A stretch of DNA of 64,000 nt from JAPOVO01 sp026708165. GTDB taxonomy: Bacteria; Chloroflexota; UBA11872; VXNJ01. The DNA is taken from contig OZ242360.1 of NCBI GenBank assembly GCA_965208775.1, positions 2,480,001-2,544,000 on the forward strand, written 5' to 3'. Shown piece by piece: positions 48,080 through 57,197 of the stretch (position 1 is the stretch's first letter; each line of letters begins with the position of its first letter). The notes beneath the pieces are model-generated. The model was not told the origin of the DNA and did not search any database. It saw only the letters and a program-made list of their open reading frames with translations. The position numbers and the translations under genes were made by a program.

Positions 48080-48168
48080 TCCAACCGCAAAGACCATAAA
48101 CTGGCTGACTGGCACCCTATCGGAGACTGGCTATCACTGCGTCTTGTCGCGGCACATGAGTGTCTCGA

Positions 48169-49773
48169 CTACCTTACGTAATAGTAGACCCTGTCTTCCA
48201 GCAGCCCGAGGTCAAGTCCGAAGTAGTAGTCGAGAATCGCTCTGAAATGGTTGACGGAGGTTATTGAGGGATATAAGACGCTCTCGCCGCCATCCGGAAG
48301 CAGGAACGCGGCGAGTATATCGTGGCTGCCGTGCCCATGGTCTCCGGCAATCACCATTATTGGTGGCTCTTCGTAATTGTCGAGTATGGCGTCGATAACT
48401 TCCAGCATCTGCCCATTGAGCCAGATGATCTGGCCGTAGAATGCCCCCGGCACGGTGGGATCATGATCATCGGGCCAGCCCCTCGAGTCCAAGGAGATAT
48501 TTCCATGCCTGTCGAACGAATACGGCTCATGCGGCTTGGTCAGGTGTGCGAACACGAACTTCGGCTTTTCCGTGGGTCCCACCGTTTTCATGAAGTCTAG
48601 CCATGCTAGCGGCCTGGCAGGATGCCGCCAGTCGTAGCGGTCCCCGGGGTCTACTTGAAATCGTTGCAATAGGAAGGGCGTAGCTGCGGTCGTCCGTAAC
48701 AGAGCGGTAGCGAACTCGCTTGAAACGCGTGCTCCGTTGTTGAAGGTCAATAGTTCATCGGCTCGTGAGAAGAGTGTTCCCGAGGGCGCGAAGTCTACAA
48801 CTCGGTCGGCGTTGCGACTTGAGTCAGTCAACGTCAATCCAGACGTAACATGTACATAGTGATACCCAAGTGCCTTCATGATTCGTCCTAGTATGTGATC
48901 ATCGACTGCCGCGTGAAACTGCTTACTCTGTCGGACCTGGACATGCATCCAACGGAGTTGTCCCAAAGACTCGTTGACATATCGCATGTTCAAAGATGAG
49001 GGTAGGGATTGAATCGTCTGACGATAGTTACTGCGAGCTTGTGAGGCGACATAGAACCCCCTGCGCTGGAGTTCTTGCACAAACTCGCCGTTGTCGAACT
49101 CCGGCGGCGAACCGCTTCGCGGATACCGGTCCAGGATGATGTAATAGATATCCCTGAGTTGGTCTCTCGAAAGTCTGTCTTTAGCCTCGTCCAGCCGTTC
49201 GTCGAGGCCGGGGAAACCGTCGGAGGAGTCGAAAACCTGCGGGCTGCCCGCGTAGAAATCCGTGGCAATTTGGTAGGTGGGCAACAGGACGAGCACAAGG
49301 CTGCCAAGGTTAAGAGTTAAACCAATCTTGCGTGCGAAGCTTGGATGTCGGACTACGAGCGCTCCGAGACCTAGCACAATTGGTACGCCTAGACCAAGAA
49401 GGTACCTGTGATCGGCGTGATCGCCGACGGCGAGGTAAACGTGGCCGTATGAGAAAAACGCGGTTCCCAACAGTCCCGTAAGCACCGCCGCGATGGCGGC
49501 TGACTTCAAGATGAGCCGCAACGCTATGAAGGCGATGGTGACCGCCGCCATGGTGACGACGAAGACGGCGATCGATTCCGATAGTCGGAACACGGTCAGG
49601 TTGTTGGAGAGATAGTGCAGTATCGCGAATGCGGGGATTAGCCACGGAAAGACGTACAAGGCGCGCCGCGCGGTTGATGTCTGAAAATCCGACGCTTGCT
49701 CACCGAGGTCACCGTGCCATGCTCTCGGCACGACGGGTAGGCGGCTGGCCAGGGACAGAAGCCCAACTCGCAC
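48169..49773 (-). CDS. Membrane sulfatase-like (alkaline phosphatase superfamily) protein
   Basis: The product is 534 residues from GTG 49773, but the true start is unsure because the frame is open upstream to the G15 tract and may be joined to the preceding gene. Four to five helices (about 35-160) are followed by an outside catalytic-type domain: YYIILDRYPRSG, FVFAHLTKPHEPY, IMVIAGDHGHGSHD with the metal-binding DHG, and YPSITSVNHFRAILDYYFG. This layout fits LtaS/phosphoethanolamine-transferase-like or sulfatase-like envelope enzymes. GC is lower than in the flanking genes. A C-terminal fragment of a close copy lies at 51767-51982 on the other strand. Confidence 0.75.
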   Translation of the reverse strand: MRVGLLSLASRLPVVPRAWHGDLGEQASDFQTSTARRALYVFPWLIPAFAILHYLSNNLTVFRLSESIAVFVVTMAAVTIAFIALRLILKSAAIAAVLTGLLGTAFFSYGHVYLAVGDHADHRYLLGLGVPIVLGLGALVVRHPSFARKIGLTLNLGSLVLVLLPTYQIATDFYAGSPQVFDSSDGFPGLDERLDEAKDRLSRDQLRDIYYIILDRYPRSGSPPEFDNGEFVQELQRRGFYVASQARSNYRQTIQSLPSSLNMRYVNESLGQLRWMHVQVRQSKQFHAAVDDHILGRIMKALGYHYVHVTSGLTLTDSSRNADRVVDFAPSGTLFSRADELLTFNNGARVSSEFATALLRTTAATPFLLQRFQVDPGDRYDWRHPARPLAWLDFMKTVGPTEKPKFVFAHLTKPHEPYSFDRHGNISLDSRGWPDDHDPTVPGAFYGQIIWLNGQMLEVIDAILDNYEEPPIMVIAGDHGHGSHDILAAFLLPDGGESVLYPSITSVNHFRAILDYYFGLDLGLLEDRVYYYVR

Positions 49774-50425
49774 TCTCCGCGTGGCGTTGCGTAGAGGTCG
49801 GGAGACGCGGGGGGGGGGGGGGGTACGACAGTAATGCTAACGCAACGGCTAGCGTCGTACCCGCCAGCGCTCCGGCCAGGCGCGCAAGGTCTGGCGTCGA
49901 TCCTTCGAGAGCGGCCTGCCAGCCGGTTCCTCTCCAAATCACTTCGTAAGCGAGAGGGCCCTGGTCCGTAGGTCGACCGGCGAGCGTTGGCGGGGGCAGG
50001 TGTTCCAGCAGTTTCGTAGTGCCGAATATGGCGCTGTTTTCCCGCTCGGTGGAGACCCAGAGTTGCAATACCAGTTTCTCACCGGGCGTGGGCTCATACG
50101 GCGGAAAGACGAGAACGTATGGGAGGAGGACTTTACTGGAGCGTATCCGAGCCTGGTACTGACGCACCGGTTCCCTGTCGGCCTGGCGGAGTAGCGAGGC
50201 GGCAATTGGGGCTTCCCCGCGATCGAAGCCGGCCGCAGCCCAAATGCGGACTTCCGAAATGATGTCTACATCGTCCAGGACCTGCTCGACGGCGAAACTG
50301 GGCCAGACGGGACCGATAGCGTCGACAACCTCGCCGGAAGACCGCGAGACGAAGCTAGTCTGAGGCAGCAGGCTTGCGAACAGCCCCATGCCGACCAATG
50401 CGAGAATTACGGCAATCAGTCGCAA
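49709..50425 (-). CDS. Membrane-anchored beta-domain protein, end set by the G15 tract
   Basis: The product has 238 residues: an N-terminal helix (RLIAVILALVGMGLFASLL), an outside beta-rich domain (residues about 35-180, ending GTGWQAALEG) and a second helix (ARLAGALAGTTLAVALALLS). It then runs through five prolines coded by the homopolymer into 32 residues that look out of frame. With 14 or 17 C instead of 15 the frame would continue into the sulfatase-like gene, giving one protein of about 780 residues. Such an outside domain in front of a membrane enzyme is a sensible fusion. A truncated copy of its N-terminus is at 55358-55624. Confidence 0.6.
   Translation of the reverse strand: MRLIAVILALVGMGLFASLLPQTSFVSRSSGEVVDAIGPVWPSFAVEQVLDDVDIISEVRIWAAAGFDRGEAPIAASLLRQADREPVRQYQARIRSSKVLLPYVLVFPPYEPTPGEKLVLQLWVSTERENSAIFGTTKLLEHLPPPTLAGRPTDQGPLAYEVIWRGTGWQAALEGSTPDLARLAGALAGTTLAVALALLSYPPPPPRLPTSTQRHAESASWASVPGQPPTRRAESMAR
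49809..49823. repeat. Homopolymer of 15 G (C on the coding strand)
   Basis: Fifteen consecutive G lie in the overlap zone between the beta-domain gene and the sulfatase-like gene. The number of bases decides whether the two frames are separate or fused. Tracts of this kind are either phase-variable through slippage or places where assemblies go wrong. Confidence 0.9.
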
Positions 50426-51383
50426 ACGAGACCTAGTTCATAGACCAGTGTGGCTCAGAGCGCATGTGCGACCAGACGCGGCCGCAGCCGGTTTTGAGGG
50501 CTTGACTGTTGACTTTGGAACATCGATATACCGACCAGGCGGCGATGTAGCCGCAGTACCCGAAAACAGTCCGGGGCGGCGGCGGAGTCCACTCGGAGCC
50601 CGGTCTGTTCCCTAACAGGGCAGGCAGCTCGTAGCCGCGCTCACCGGCCACACGGTCGTCAAGAACATGGCCAGGACAATCAGGACAGCCGCGATCAGCA
50701 CGACCGCGATCAGGACAACGACGTCTCGCTCCTGCATGGCGCTCCATTCTGAAAAGGGCGGGGCGGCCAGCTGGCTAAGTTAGGTAGAGGGCTAGCCAGG
50801 GGGCCCACCCCGCCCTCCGCAACCAGGGCTAGGTGAGTTGCGCGCCAATCAGCCCTGGGAAACGGCTTGCCCGGAAGAGTTAGACGATGAATGGCCGGAT
50901 GACCACGACTGCAGCACCGATGACAAGTGCAATCGCCGGCGGCTGGCCTCATGGGACTCACGCCACTTCCAGCCCTTTTCGGCCTCGCCCCCCTGTCGAT
51001 CGGGACCCATCGTTTGGTGACACCCCTCGCCACGTTCAACTTGAGCGACAGGTCGATGCCCATAAGCTCAGACGCGTCGAAACCATCGAAGTCGAAGGCC
51101 AAGCGGCTGCCTCCCCTCGGCGGGTCAGTGACGCTCTAGTCTAGAAGTCGTGTGTAAGATGGGAGTGAGAATGGCGACCCGTTTGCATAAGATCAGTGTG
51201 AGTTTCAGTAGAATCCGGCATATTTGCTCTGGGAACACCCAGTCCGTAGCCACAATTGGCGTTTCACATCAGCTGGATTACCAGACCTTCCGCCGCCCAA
51301 TCGATGCCTATAGATGGACCGAGATGACCTTCGAGATCTGGAGAGTCAGGCTCTCAGAGACCGGCTCTCGCGGCTCAGCGAGG
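50229..51383. repeat. Direct repeat, copy 1 (about 1.15 kb)
   Basis: This stretch matches 55425-56575 in the same orientation, at roughly 90 percent by eye. It includes the N-terminal part of the beta-domain gene, a small membrane-protein gene, a further hydrophobic frame (minus strand, 50880-50933) and, at its right end, the first codons of a GAF-domain gene (LRDRLSRLSE on the plus strand). Copy 1 loses the GAF frame at 51383. Confidence 0.85.
50612..50737 (-). CDS. 41-residue single-helix membrane protein, copy 1
   Basis: ATG 50737 follows GGAG by five bases and encodes MQERDVVVLIAVVLIAAVLI, then VLAMFLTTVWPVSAATSCLPC. One membrane helix is followed by a short tail with two Cys. The second repeat copy keeps the frame and hydrophobicity with mostly silent or conservative changes, which supports real coding. 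Function is unknown. Confidence 0.55.
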   Translation of the reverse strand: MQERDVVVLIAVVLIAAVLIVLAMFLTTVWPVSAATSCLPC

Positions 51384-51491
51384 GGATTGCGTGGTCTTGC
51401 ATACTTCAAGGCCGACCGCCGAGTGGCGGGTTGCGGTCATTAGGCGTCAATCTAGGTAGCGGGGTACGGTAGCGCGTTCGCAGGCGAATCG

Positions 51492-51770
51492 ATGATTAGA
51501 ACCAGGTACGGAGCGGCGAGCGATGCATCGCATAACGCTCATGGCGCGGATAGAAGATCGATCTCGAGGTTGAGCGTCGTTCGGCTGGCTTTACTGCCCT
51601 ACCTCGATCCCGGAAGCGGCGGCTTTCTGATTCAAATCCTGATCGCGGCGGTGCTGGGCGGCGTTGTTTCGGTGGGGTTGTGGTTTCGCAGGATCCTCGG
51701 GGTCTTTCGCCGGTCGCCGGGCGAGAGTGCCAATGCGAGCAGTCCCCAGAACCCGCAGTCGACCGAGTGA
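51492..51770 (+). CDS. Small membrane protein with YLDPGSGG motif
   Basis: The product is up to 92 residues; the start is unsure and TTG 51570 is plausible. The core LLPYLDPGSGGFLIQILIAA and the helix that follows (VLGGVVSVGLWFRRI) match short proteins often encoded beside sulfatase-like or polysaccharide genes. The stop overlaps the next frame as GTGA, and that frame is the tail of a sulfatase-like gene, so this was a small-protein/sulfatase pair whose partner is now mostly deleted. Confidence 0.6.
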   Translation: MIRTRYGAASDASHNAHGADRRSISRLSVVRLALLPYLDPGSGGFLIQILIAAVLGGVVSVGLWFRRILGVFRRSPGESANASSPQNPQSTE

Positions 51771-51982
51771 GCGACCATGGATATCTGCGGAACGACCAGT
51801 ACGGCCACGACATCCTCGCGGCCTTCCTGCTTCCCGATCCGGAGACCGGTACGACCGGTGGGGGCGAGAGCGCCGTATATCCGTCGATTACCTCAGTCAA
51901 TCACTTCAGGGCAATACTTGACTACTACTTCGGACTCGACCTCGGGCTGCTGGAGGACAAGGTCTATAGTCGCCAGGGTTGA
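51767..51982 (+). pseudogene. C-terminal remnant of a sulfatase-like gene
   Basis: Seventy-one codons read VSDHGYLRNDQYGHDILAAF and later YPSITSVNHFRAILDYYFGL, nearly identical to the end of the intact gene at 48169-49773 but on the opposite strand. All membrane helices and most of the catalytic domain are absent. The GTG at 51767 is coupled to the preceding small gene, so a 71-residue peptide could still be made. Confidence 0.8.
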
Positions 51983-52545
51983 GTCGCATGAGTGGCGCTT
52001 CCGAAGGACGCGTCAACCCTGTACCGGTTTACGCGAATTCCACCCAGTAGCCACACTTGCCCAGCTCTCGCTTGCGACGTGTGCCCGCCATTCTCGCTCC
52101 AGCGAGTAGCGGGCTGTTCGCGAGCCTGCAACCCCAATCAAGCTTCGTTTTCCGATCCTCCGGCGGGGTGGGCGACCTCACGAGTTCGGTCTAGTCTGAA
52201 TCTTCTGTCGAGCAAGCCTTGGACGACGTCGGCATCATTTCGTAAGTCCGTATTTGGGTCCCCACCCGCTGTGACCGCCGAGAGGTGCCGGTCGTAATTT
52301 CATTGCTTGGCGGACGGCCGAAATGCCGGCGCATCAGGTAAAAGTTTCAACCAGCTCCGGCAAGCAACTGGATACGTATTTTCTTCGTCTTTCCGCTGAA
52401 CTGACCGGCACCCGGCGAGAGACTAAGGTCGCAGTTCTGGGGCTCCGCTGAGCGGGGAGTGGAGAGGGCGCTGGGCTAACAACTAATGGGTGCAGGCTGA
52501 TGCGCAGCCGAGGCCATCGCGTCGGACCTTCATACAGTCAGCCGC
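51983..52545. other. Intergenic region with no recognised gene
   Basis: These 563 bases between the sulfatase remnant and paralogue 3 contain only short, unconvincing open frames. I see no repeat or RNA gene in it. Confidence 0.5.
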
Positions 52546-55323
52546 CTAACCGCCCACGTCCTCATGGACCTGATAAGAGACCTCGCCGGTGTCTGAGACT
52601 GTGATTCTGAGCACTGGAATGATGGCGGCATCGCGCCATTGGTTCGGCTTGTCTTCGTGCCGCAGTCGCACCGCCAGCAAGTAGCTGCCCGGATCCAACG
52701 CTCCCTCGGACCGTTCTAGTGGCTTCAGCTCGCCTCGTTCTCGTCGCACGGCTAGGCTGGGTGCGTGGATATCAAACTCGTGCACAAGGGAAGTCGTTCC
52801 CCTGCCAGGATTCAGATAGCTAATAAACCACATTGCGATGGCGGTAGAGGAGTGAGGCAGAACCCGGGCCGGGAGGTTCCACGGCGGCGGGCCAGTGGCT
52901 ACGAGGACCCAGTCTTGGCTGGTCCATTGCGCGGGAGCACGGTCGTCAAAGGAAGCGGTGAACGTGATTCGCCCGTCGCCCTCGCTCACGGCCGACACGC
53001 GAACGCTGAATGGCAGCGGCTTCGCCCACGGCGGTGGAGGCCTAATCGGATCGACAGCCCCGTCGAGCGCATAGACAGCGGTCTCATCGTTCCACCAGAT
53101 AGGCCGGCGCGAGGCGGCGGGGAACATCCAGGGCGAGAACCGTGCGGGCGTGATGACGAAATCGGGCACGTGATCGCCGAGCGGCTCGGTCCTTACAGGG
53201 GTGACAAGATGCAATACACCGCGGCTTAGACGACCGAGCAGTCGAGTATGGGACAACGCCCATGCAGTGCGTGTCAAAGGCCTGCTGTCGAACTCATTCG
53301 GTCGAAGCAGATATACCGTCGCAGACGCGGGAACCGCCCTCCGCAGGGCCTCGTATGACCCAGGCGCAGGCGGCGTGCCGAGTGTCTGAAGTTCCGGCCG
53401 TACGCGATAGAGGCCCTCCGAGCCGTCGCGTACCAGCAGCTCAAAAAGGCGGGGATCGCTGAGACGCTCGGCCGCCTCTTCGGGTAAGGCCTCTACCCAC
53501 TCGTCGGGCGCGTGGATGTATTCGAAGCCGCGCCTCTGGATGGCCGCTGGTTCCAGATATTCGAGGACGTCTCGATAGAGGGGGCCGTGAGTCGCCAAGC
53601 CATGCACGAGTCCGGCGAATCCCGACGCGTTGGGGCGGCCGGTAGCGAAAGTCATTTGATGTGGACTGGGGGAGAACACGCGGGCGCCGACCGCCGCGTT
53701 AGCGCGAATGTGAGCTGCTATGCGCTCGGAAGGGAGCTGCCTGAGCACGTATCGCTGACCAAGACGGGCTGCAGGTTGCGTTTGCTGGGCATTTGCAAGC
53801 TCGATGCCGTTATGACTAATCGCCGACCCGGCGTAGCGGCCAACCGCCGCCACCGTCGGCCAAGTGACCAGAGCCACGACTGCGACCCCGACTGCGTAGC
53901 GCCATCGTACGAACCGCAGGCCGGCGAGGCGGATGCCGAGCGCAAGCATGAACGCGAGCAGTGCCAAGTTACGCGCGTGACCATAGAAGCGTCCTACGGT
54001 CGTGGGATTGGGCTCATAGTCGGTCATTAGCGTGATTAGAACGAGCATGCCGCTTCCCGCCGCCAGCGCCAACACCAGACGGTCGCGTCGGGCCAGCAGC
54101 GCAGCGGCTCCAGCCACGGCTAGCGGGCCGAGCCCCACCAGACCCACACCACCCGGAAGGCGTTCGACGGCGCCCAAGAACCGCCAACTCGCCCGTCCTC
54201 CGTTCCATGCGAGCGTCAGGTCATCGCCCGTGAGAATTGAAGAGAAGCTCCCGGCGAATACCAGAAGCGCGGCGAGCGCAAGACCGGAGACCGAACGGAC
54301 GACGTCCTTGCGCCGGACGCTCCCCCCGCGGCTGGATTCATAGAGCCATACTGCCTCGAGTCCAGCCCACAGGACGAACACTATGGGCGCCAGCGAGGTC
54401 GAAAGCAGGCTAATGAAGCCCACCAGCCCGGCAAGAGTTACTGTCGACTTCCAAGAGCGGCGCCCGGAGTGAGCGAGCACGACGAACGTAAGCGCGTAAG
54501 CCAACGTGTACTGAGGCTTAAAGATATTCGGCAGAACGTAGTGAAGCGAAGCATCGGCAACGTCTAACGACGGCCAGTAGACGTCCGTCAGGGAACTGCG
54601 CATACCGGCGGCCGGAATCCCGGTTGGGATGACTGCCGAGACGATGCTGAATTGGCCGCCGTAATAGACGCTTGCGCTGGCCGTGAGCAAGAGAGGCATG
54701 ATGATCAGCACGGTCAGTCGAGAGGAGCGCCGCAATAACGCCGTTGCCAATACGAGGGCAAGGCAAATCCAGGAATATGCGCTTAGTAGCTCCTCGACGA
54801 ATGCTGAATCGGGGCCTGCTGGCGCCGCCAGCAGGCCGGTAAGAAGGTCGAAACCATAGTGAAAGTAAGCTGGCGCCCCAGGCGTCCAGGACATCTCAGG
54901 CGGGAATAGGCCCGCTCGGATTGATGCAGCCAGTCCGAGGTGAGTTGATGGATCGGTTATCCCAATCGTCTGTCGACCGACAAGCGCGAACCAGTAGAGC
55001 GCCAACACCGCGAGGATGAACAGCCCCGCCGTGCGTAGTTGTGGGCGGATCGGTTTGGAGGTGCGCCAGACGAGGACGGCGGCCAGCGCCAGCACGAATA
55101 CCCAACCGGCGATGGCCCCGGCCATTCCCGGCAGCGCGTACATGACCAGGTTGACGACGACGCCCCAGATCGCCGGTCCAACTACCAGTCCCTGCGCCAG
55201 GGCGACGCGTTGGTCGGTCTCACGCAGCGCCACGCGGACGATGACGTAACCAACGCCTGCCAGCGCGGCCAACTCCGCCAGCAGGAAGAGCAGGCCGGGG
55301 ACTATCGATGGATCGACCGTCAA
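52546..55323 (-). CDS. Large polytopic membrane protein, paralogue 3 (GT-C-like, tentative)
   Basis: The product has 925 residues from TTG 55323 (TVDPSIVPGLLFLLAELAAL). It shares the full architecture of the two plus-strand paralogues: helices with HLGLAASIRAGLFPPEMSW and FHYGFDLLTGLL, then the outside half with RVFSPSPHQMTFATGRPNAS and IWWNDETAVYALDGAVDPI. It is in inverted orientation about 7 kb away. The gene is intact. The upstream region still carries the same remnant as paralogue 1, so the duplication unit was larger than the gene. Confidence 0.7.
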   Translation of the reverse strand: MTVDPSIVPGLLFLLAELAALAGVGYVIVRVALRETDQRVALAQGLVVGPAIWGVVVNLVMYALPGMAGAIAGWVFVLALAAVLVWRTSKPIRPQLRTAGLFILAVLALYWFALVGRQTIGITDPSTHLGLAASIRAGLFPPEMSWTPGAPAYFHYGFDLLTGLLAAPAGPDSAFVEELLSAYSWICLALVLATALLRRSSRLTVLIIMPLLLTASASVYYGGQFSIVSAVIPTGIPAAGMRSSLTDVYWPSLDVADASLHYVLPNIFKPQYTLAYALTFVVLAHSGRRSWKSTVTLAGLVGFISLLSTSLAPIVFVLWAGLEAVWLYESSRGGSVRRKDVVRSVSGLALAALLVFAGSFSSILTGDDLTLAWNGGRASWRFLGAVERLPGGVGLVGLGPLAVAGAAALLARRDRLVLALAAGSGMLVLITLMTDYEPNPTTVGRFYGHARNLALLAFMLALGIRLAGLRFVRWRYAVGVAVVALVTWPTVAAVGRYAGSAISHNGIELANAQQTQPAARLGQRYVLRQLPSERIAAHIRANAAVGARVFSPSPHQMTFATGRPNASGFAGLVHGLATHGPLYRDVLEYLEPAAIQRRGFEYIHAPDEWVEALPEEAAERLSDPRLFELLVRDGSEGLYRVRPELQTLGTPPAPGSYEALRRAVPASATVYLLRPNEFDSRPLTRTAWALSHTRLLGRLSRGVLHLVTPVRTEPLGDHVPDFVITPARFSPWMFPAASRRPIWWNDETAVYALDGAVDPIRPPPPWAKPLPFSVRVSAVSEGDGRITFTASFDDRAPAQWTSQDWVLVATGPPPWNLPARVLPHSSTAIAMWFISYLNPGRGTTSLVHEFDIHAPSLAVRRERGELKPLERSEGALDPGSYLLAVRLRHEDKPNQWRDAAIIPVLRITVSDTGEVSYQVHEDVGG

Positions 55324-55357
55324 GTCTCCTGTCCCGTCAATGGATGGCGCTCTACAA

Positions 55358-55624
55358 TCAGGGGACGATTACGGGGGGCGCCACGATCAATTTCAGGAGC
55401 GGCGGCGACTCAACCAAGTCGATCCCGGCCGCAGCCCAAATGCGGACATCCGAATTGACGCCCGGCGCGTCATCGATCACCTGCTCGACGGCGAAGCTGG
55501 GCCAGACGGGACCTACGGCGTCGACAACCTCGCCGGAAGACCGTGGGACGAAGCTGGTCTGAGGCAGCAGGCTTGCGAACAGCCCCATGCCGACCAATGC
55601 GAGAATTACGGCAATCAGTCGCAA
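55358..55624 (-). pseudogene. Truncated copy of the membrane-anchored beta-domain gene
   Basis: Residues 1-65 match the gene at 50425 (RLIAVILALVGMGLFASLL, then SSGEVVDAVGPVWPSFAVEQ). The frame then switches at about 55420 into the VESPPLLKLIVAPPVIVP remnant and stops. It is a chimera formed at the left end of the 1.15-kb repeat. It could still make an 88-residue anchored peptide. Confidence 0.7.
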
Positions 55625-56575
55625 ACGAGACCTAGGTCATAGACCAGTGTGGCTCGGAGCGCCTGTGCGGCCGGACGCGGCCGCAGCCGGTTTTGAGGGC
55701 TTGACTGTTGTCTTTGGAACATCGATAGACCGACCAGGCGGCGATGTAGCCGCGGTACCCGAAAACAGTCCGGAGCGGTGGCGGCGGCCATTCGGAGCGC
55801 CGGTCTGTTCCCTAGCAGGGCGGGCAGCCCGTCGCCGCGCCCACCGGCCACACGGTCGTGAAGAACATGGCCAGGACAATCAGGACAGCCGCGATCAGGA
55901 CGACGGCGATGAGGGCGACGACATCGCACTCCCGAATGGCGCTCCATTCTGAAAAGGGCGGGGCGGCCAACTGGCTAATTGAAGTAGAGGGCTAACCAGG
56001 AGCTCAACCCGCCCTCCGAAACCAGGGCAGGCTGCGTTGCGCGCGGGTTAGCCCTGTGAAACGGCTTGCCCGGAAGACTTAGACGATGAATGGCCGGATG
56101 ACCACGACTGCAACACCGATGGCAAGTGCAATTGCCGGTGGCTGGCCTCATGCGACTCACGCCACTTCCAGTCCATTCCGGCCTCGTCCCACTGTCGATC
56201 GGGACACATCGGTTGGTGACCGTCCCCGCGCCAAGTTCAACTCAGGAGACCGTCCGATGTCCATAGGCTCAGACGCATCGAAGTCGAAGGCCAAGCGGCT
56301 GCCTCCCGTCGGCGGGTCAGTGACGCTTTAGTCTAGAAGTCGTATATAAGATGGGCGTGAGAATGGCGACCCGTTTGCATAAGATCAGTGTGACTTTCAG
56401 TAGAAGCCGGCAAATTTGCTCTAGAAACACCCAATCCGGACCCACAATTGGCGTTTCACATCAGCAGGATTACCGGACCTTCCGCCGCCCAATCGAGGCC
56501 TTTAGATGGACTGAGAGGATCTTCGACACTTGGAGATGCAGGCTCTCAGAGACCGGCTGTCGCGGCTCAGCGAGG
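55425..56575. repeat. Direct repeat, copy 2 (about 1.15 kb)
   Basis: This is the partner of 50229-51383, about 5.2 kb downstream in the same orientation. Here the right end continues into a longer GAF-domain frame, so copy 2 is probably closer to the original arrangement. Copy 1 would then be the derived one. Confidence 0.85.
55812..55937 (-). CDS. 41-residue single-helix membrane protein, copy 2 (ATT at start position)
   Basis: The frame is collinear with 50612-50737 and encodes DVVALIAVVLIAAVLIVLAM and the same type of Cys-containing tail. The start codon is ATT instead of ATG although the GGAG site is kept. Either a rare ATT start is used or this copy is silent. Conservation of hydrophobic character between copies argues that at least one is functional. 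Confidence 0.4.
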   Translation of the reverse strand: MRECDVVALIAVVLIAAVLIVLAMFFTTVWPVGAATGCPPC

Positions 56576-56739
56576 CCGGTCTGCGCATCAACGAGAGCCT
56601 CGATTTCGACACCGTGCCCCAGGAGGTGGTGGACGGCGCCCGCGCGCTGACGGACTCCCGTTACGGAGTGATCACGACTCTGGGCGGGTCGAGCAGGCCC
56701 CCGGACTTCGTCAGCGCCGGCCTGACGCTCGATGATTAA
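56530..56739 (+). pseudogene. N-terminal remnant of a GAF-domain regulator
   Basis: The frame from about ATG 56536 reads LRDRLSRLSEAGLRINESLD and ALTDSRYGVITTLGG, the start of GAF-domain proteins that in this group are coupled to winged-helix DNA-binding domains. It stops after about 67 codons. The matching C-terminal remnant follows at 56776. The middle of the gene is deleted. Confidence 0.65.
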
Positions 56740-56775
56740 CAGGGACCGGGGCCTTCAGGCTGACGCCGATGCTCG

Positions 56776-56911
56776 CACCATGCGTACTGCAGTAAGCAGT
56801 CAGCGCGGCAAGTTGGGCAATGACGGCGAAAACTCCACCTATGTCTTCACCGAGCTCCGCGTCGGCTACCCGATGCCGAAGGTGGAGATGGAGGAACAGA
56901 CGGAAGCGTGA
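56776..56911 (+). pseudogene. C-terminal winged-helix (Trans_reg_C) remnant
   Basis: The frame reads RTAVSSQRGKLGNDGENSTY then VFTELRVGYPMPK. This is the recognition helix and wing of an OmpR-type DNA-binding domain (intact relatives read VSxLRRKLGDDxxNPTYIF). With the GAF piece just upstream it is the tail of one internally deleted regulator gene. Confidence 0.65.
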
Positions 56912-57197
56912 CAACTGCTCGCGTGGCTGTTTGAAATGCCAACGGAAGAAACAGGACGGGAACGACGCTTTGGAATCGACTGCCCGCTGATGCAATCAAG
57001 GTGGCTTGAATTGGTCAGCGCTGACAAGCTCGAATCGAAAGACTGACTGCCCGTAATTGCAACTCTATGCCTGCGCCTATCGAAACACCGTGGGCGTCCA
57101 AGTCGAGGTTGCGAAGCAGAATGCCCGCCACGTGGCCTGATTTCTCGCCGCTCTTGACGGCTTCCTACTCAACTCAGGTTGGCGTTCTGTACCATCT

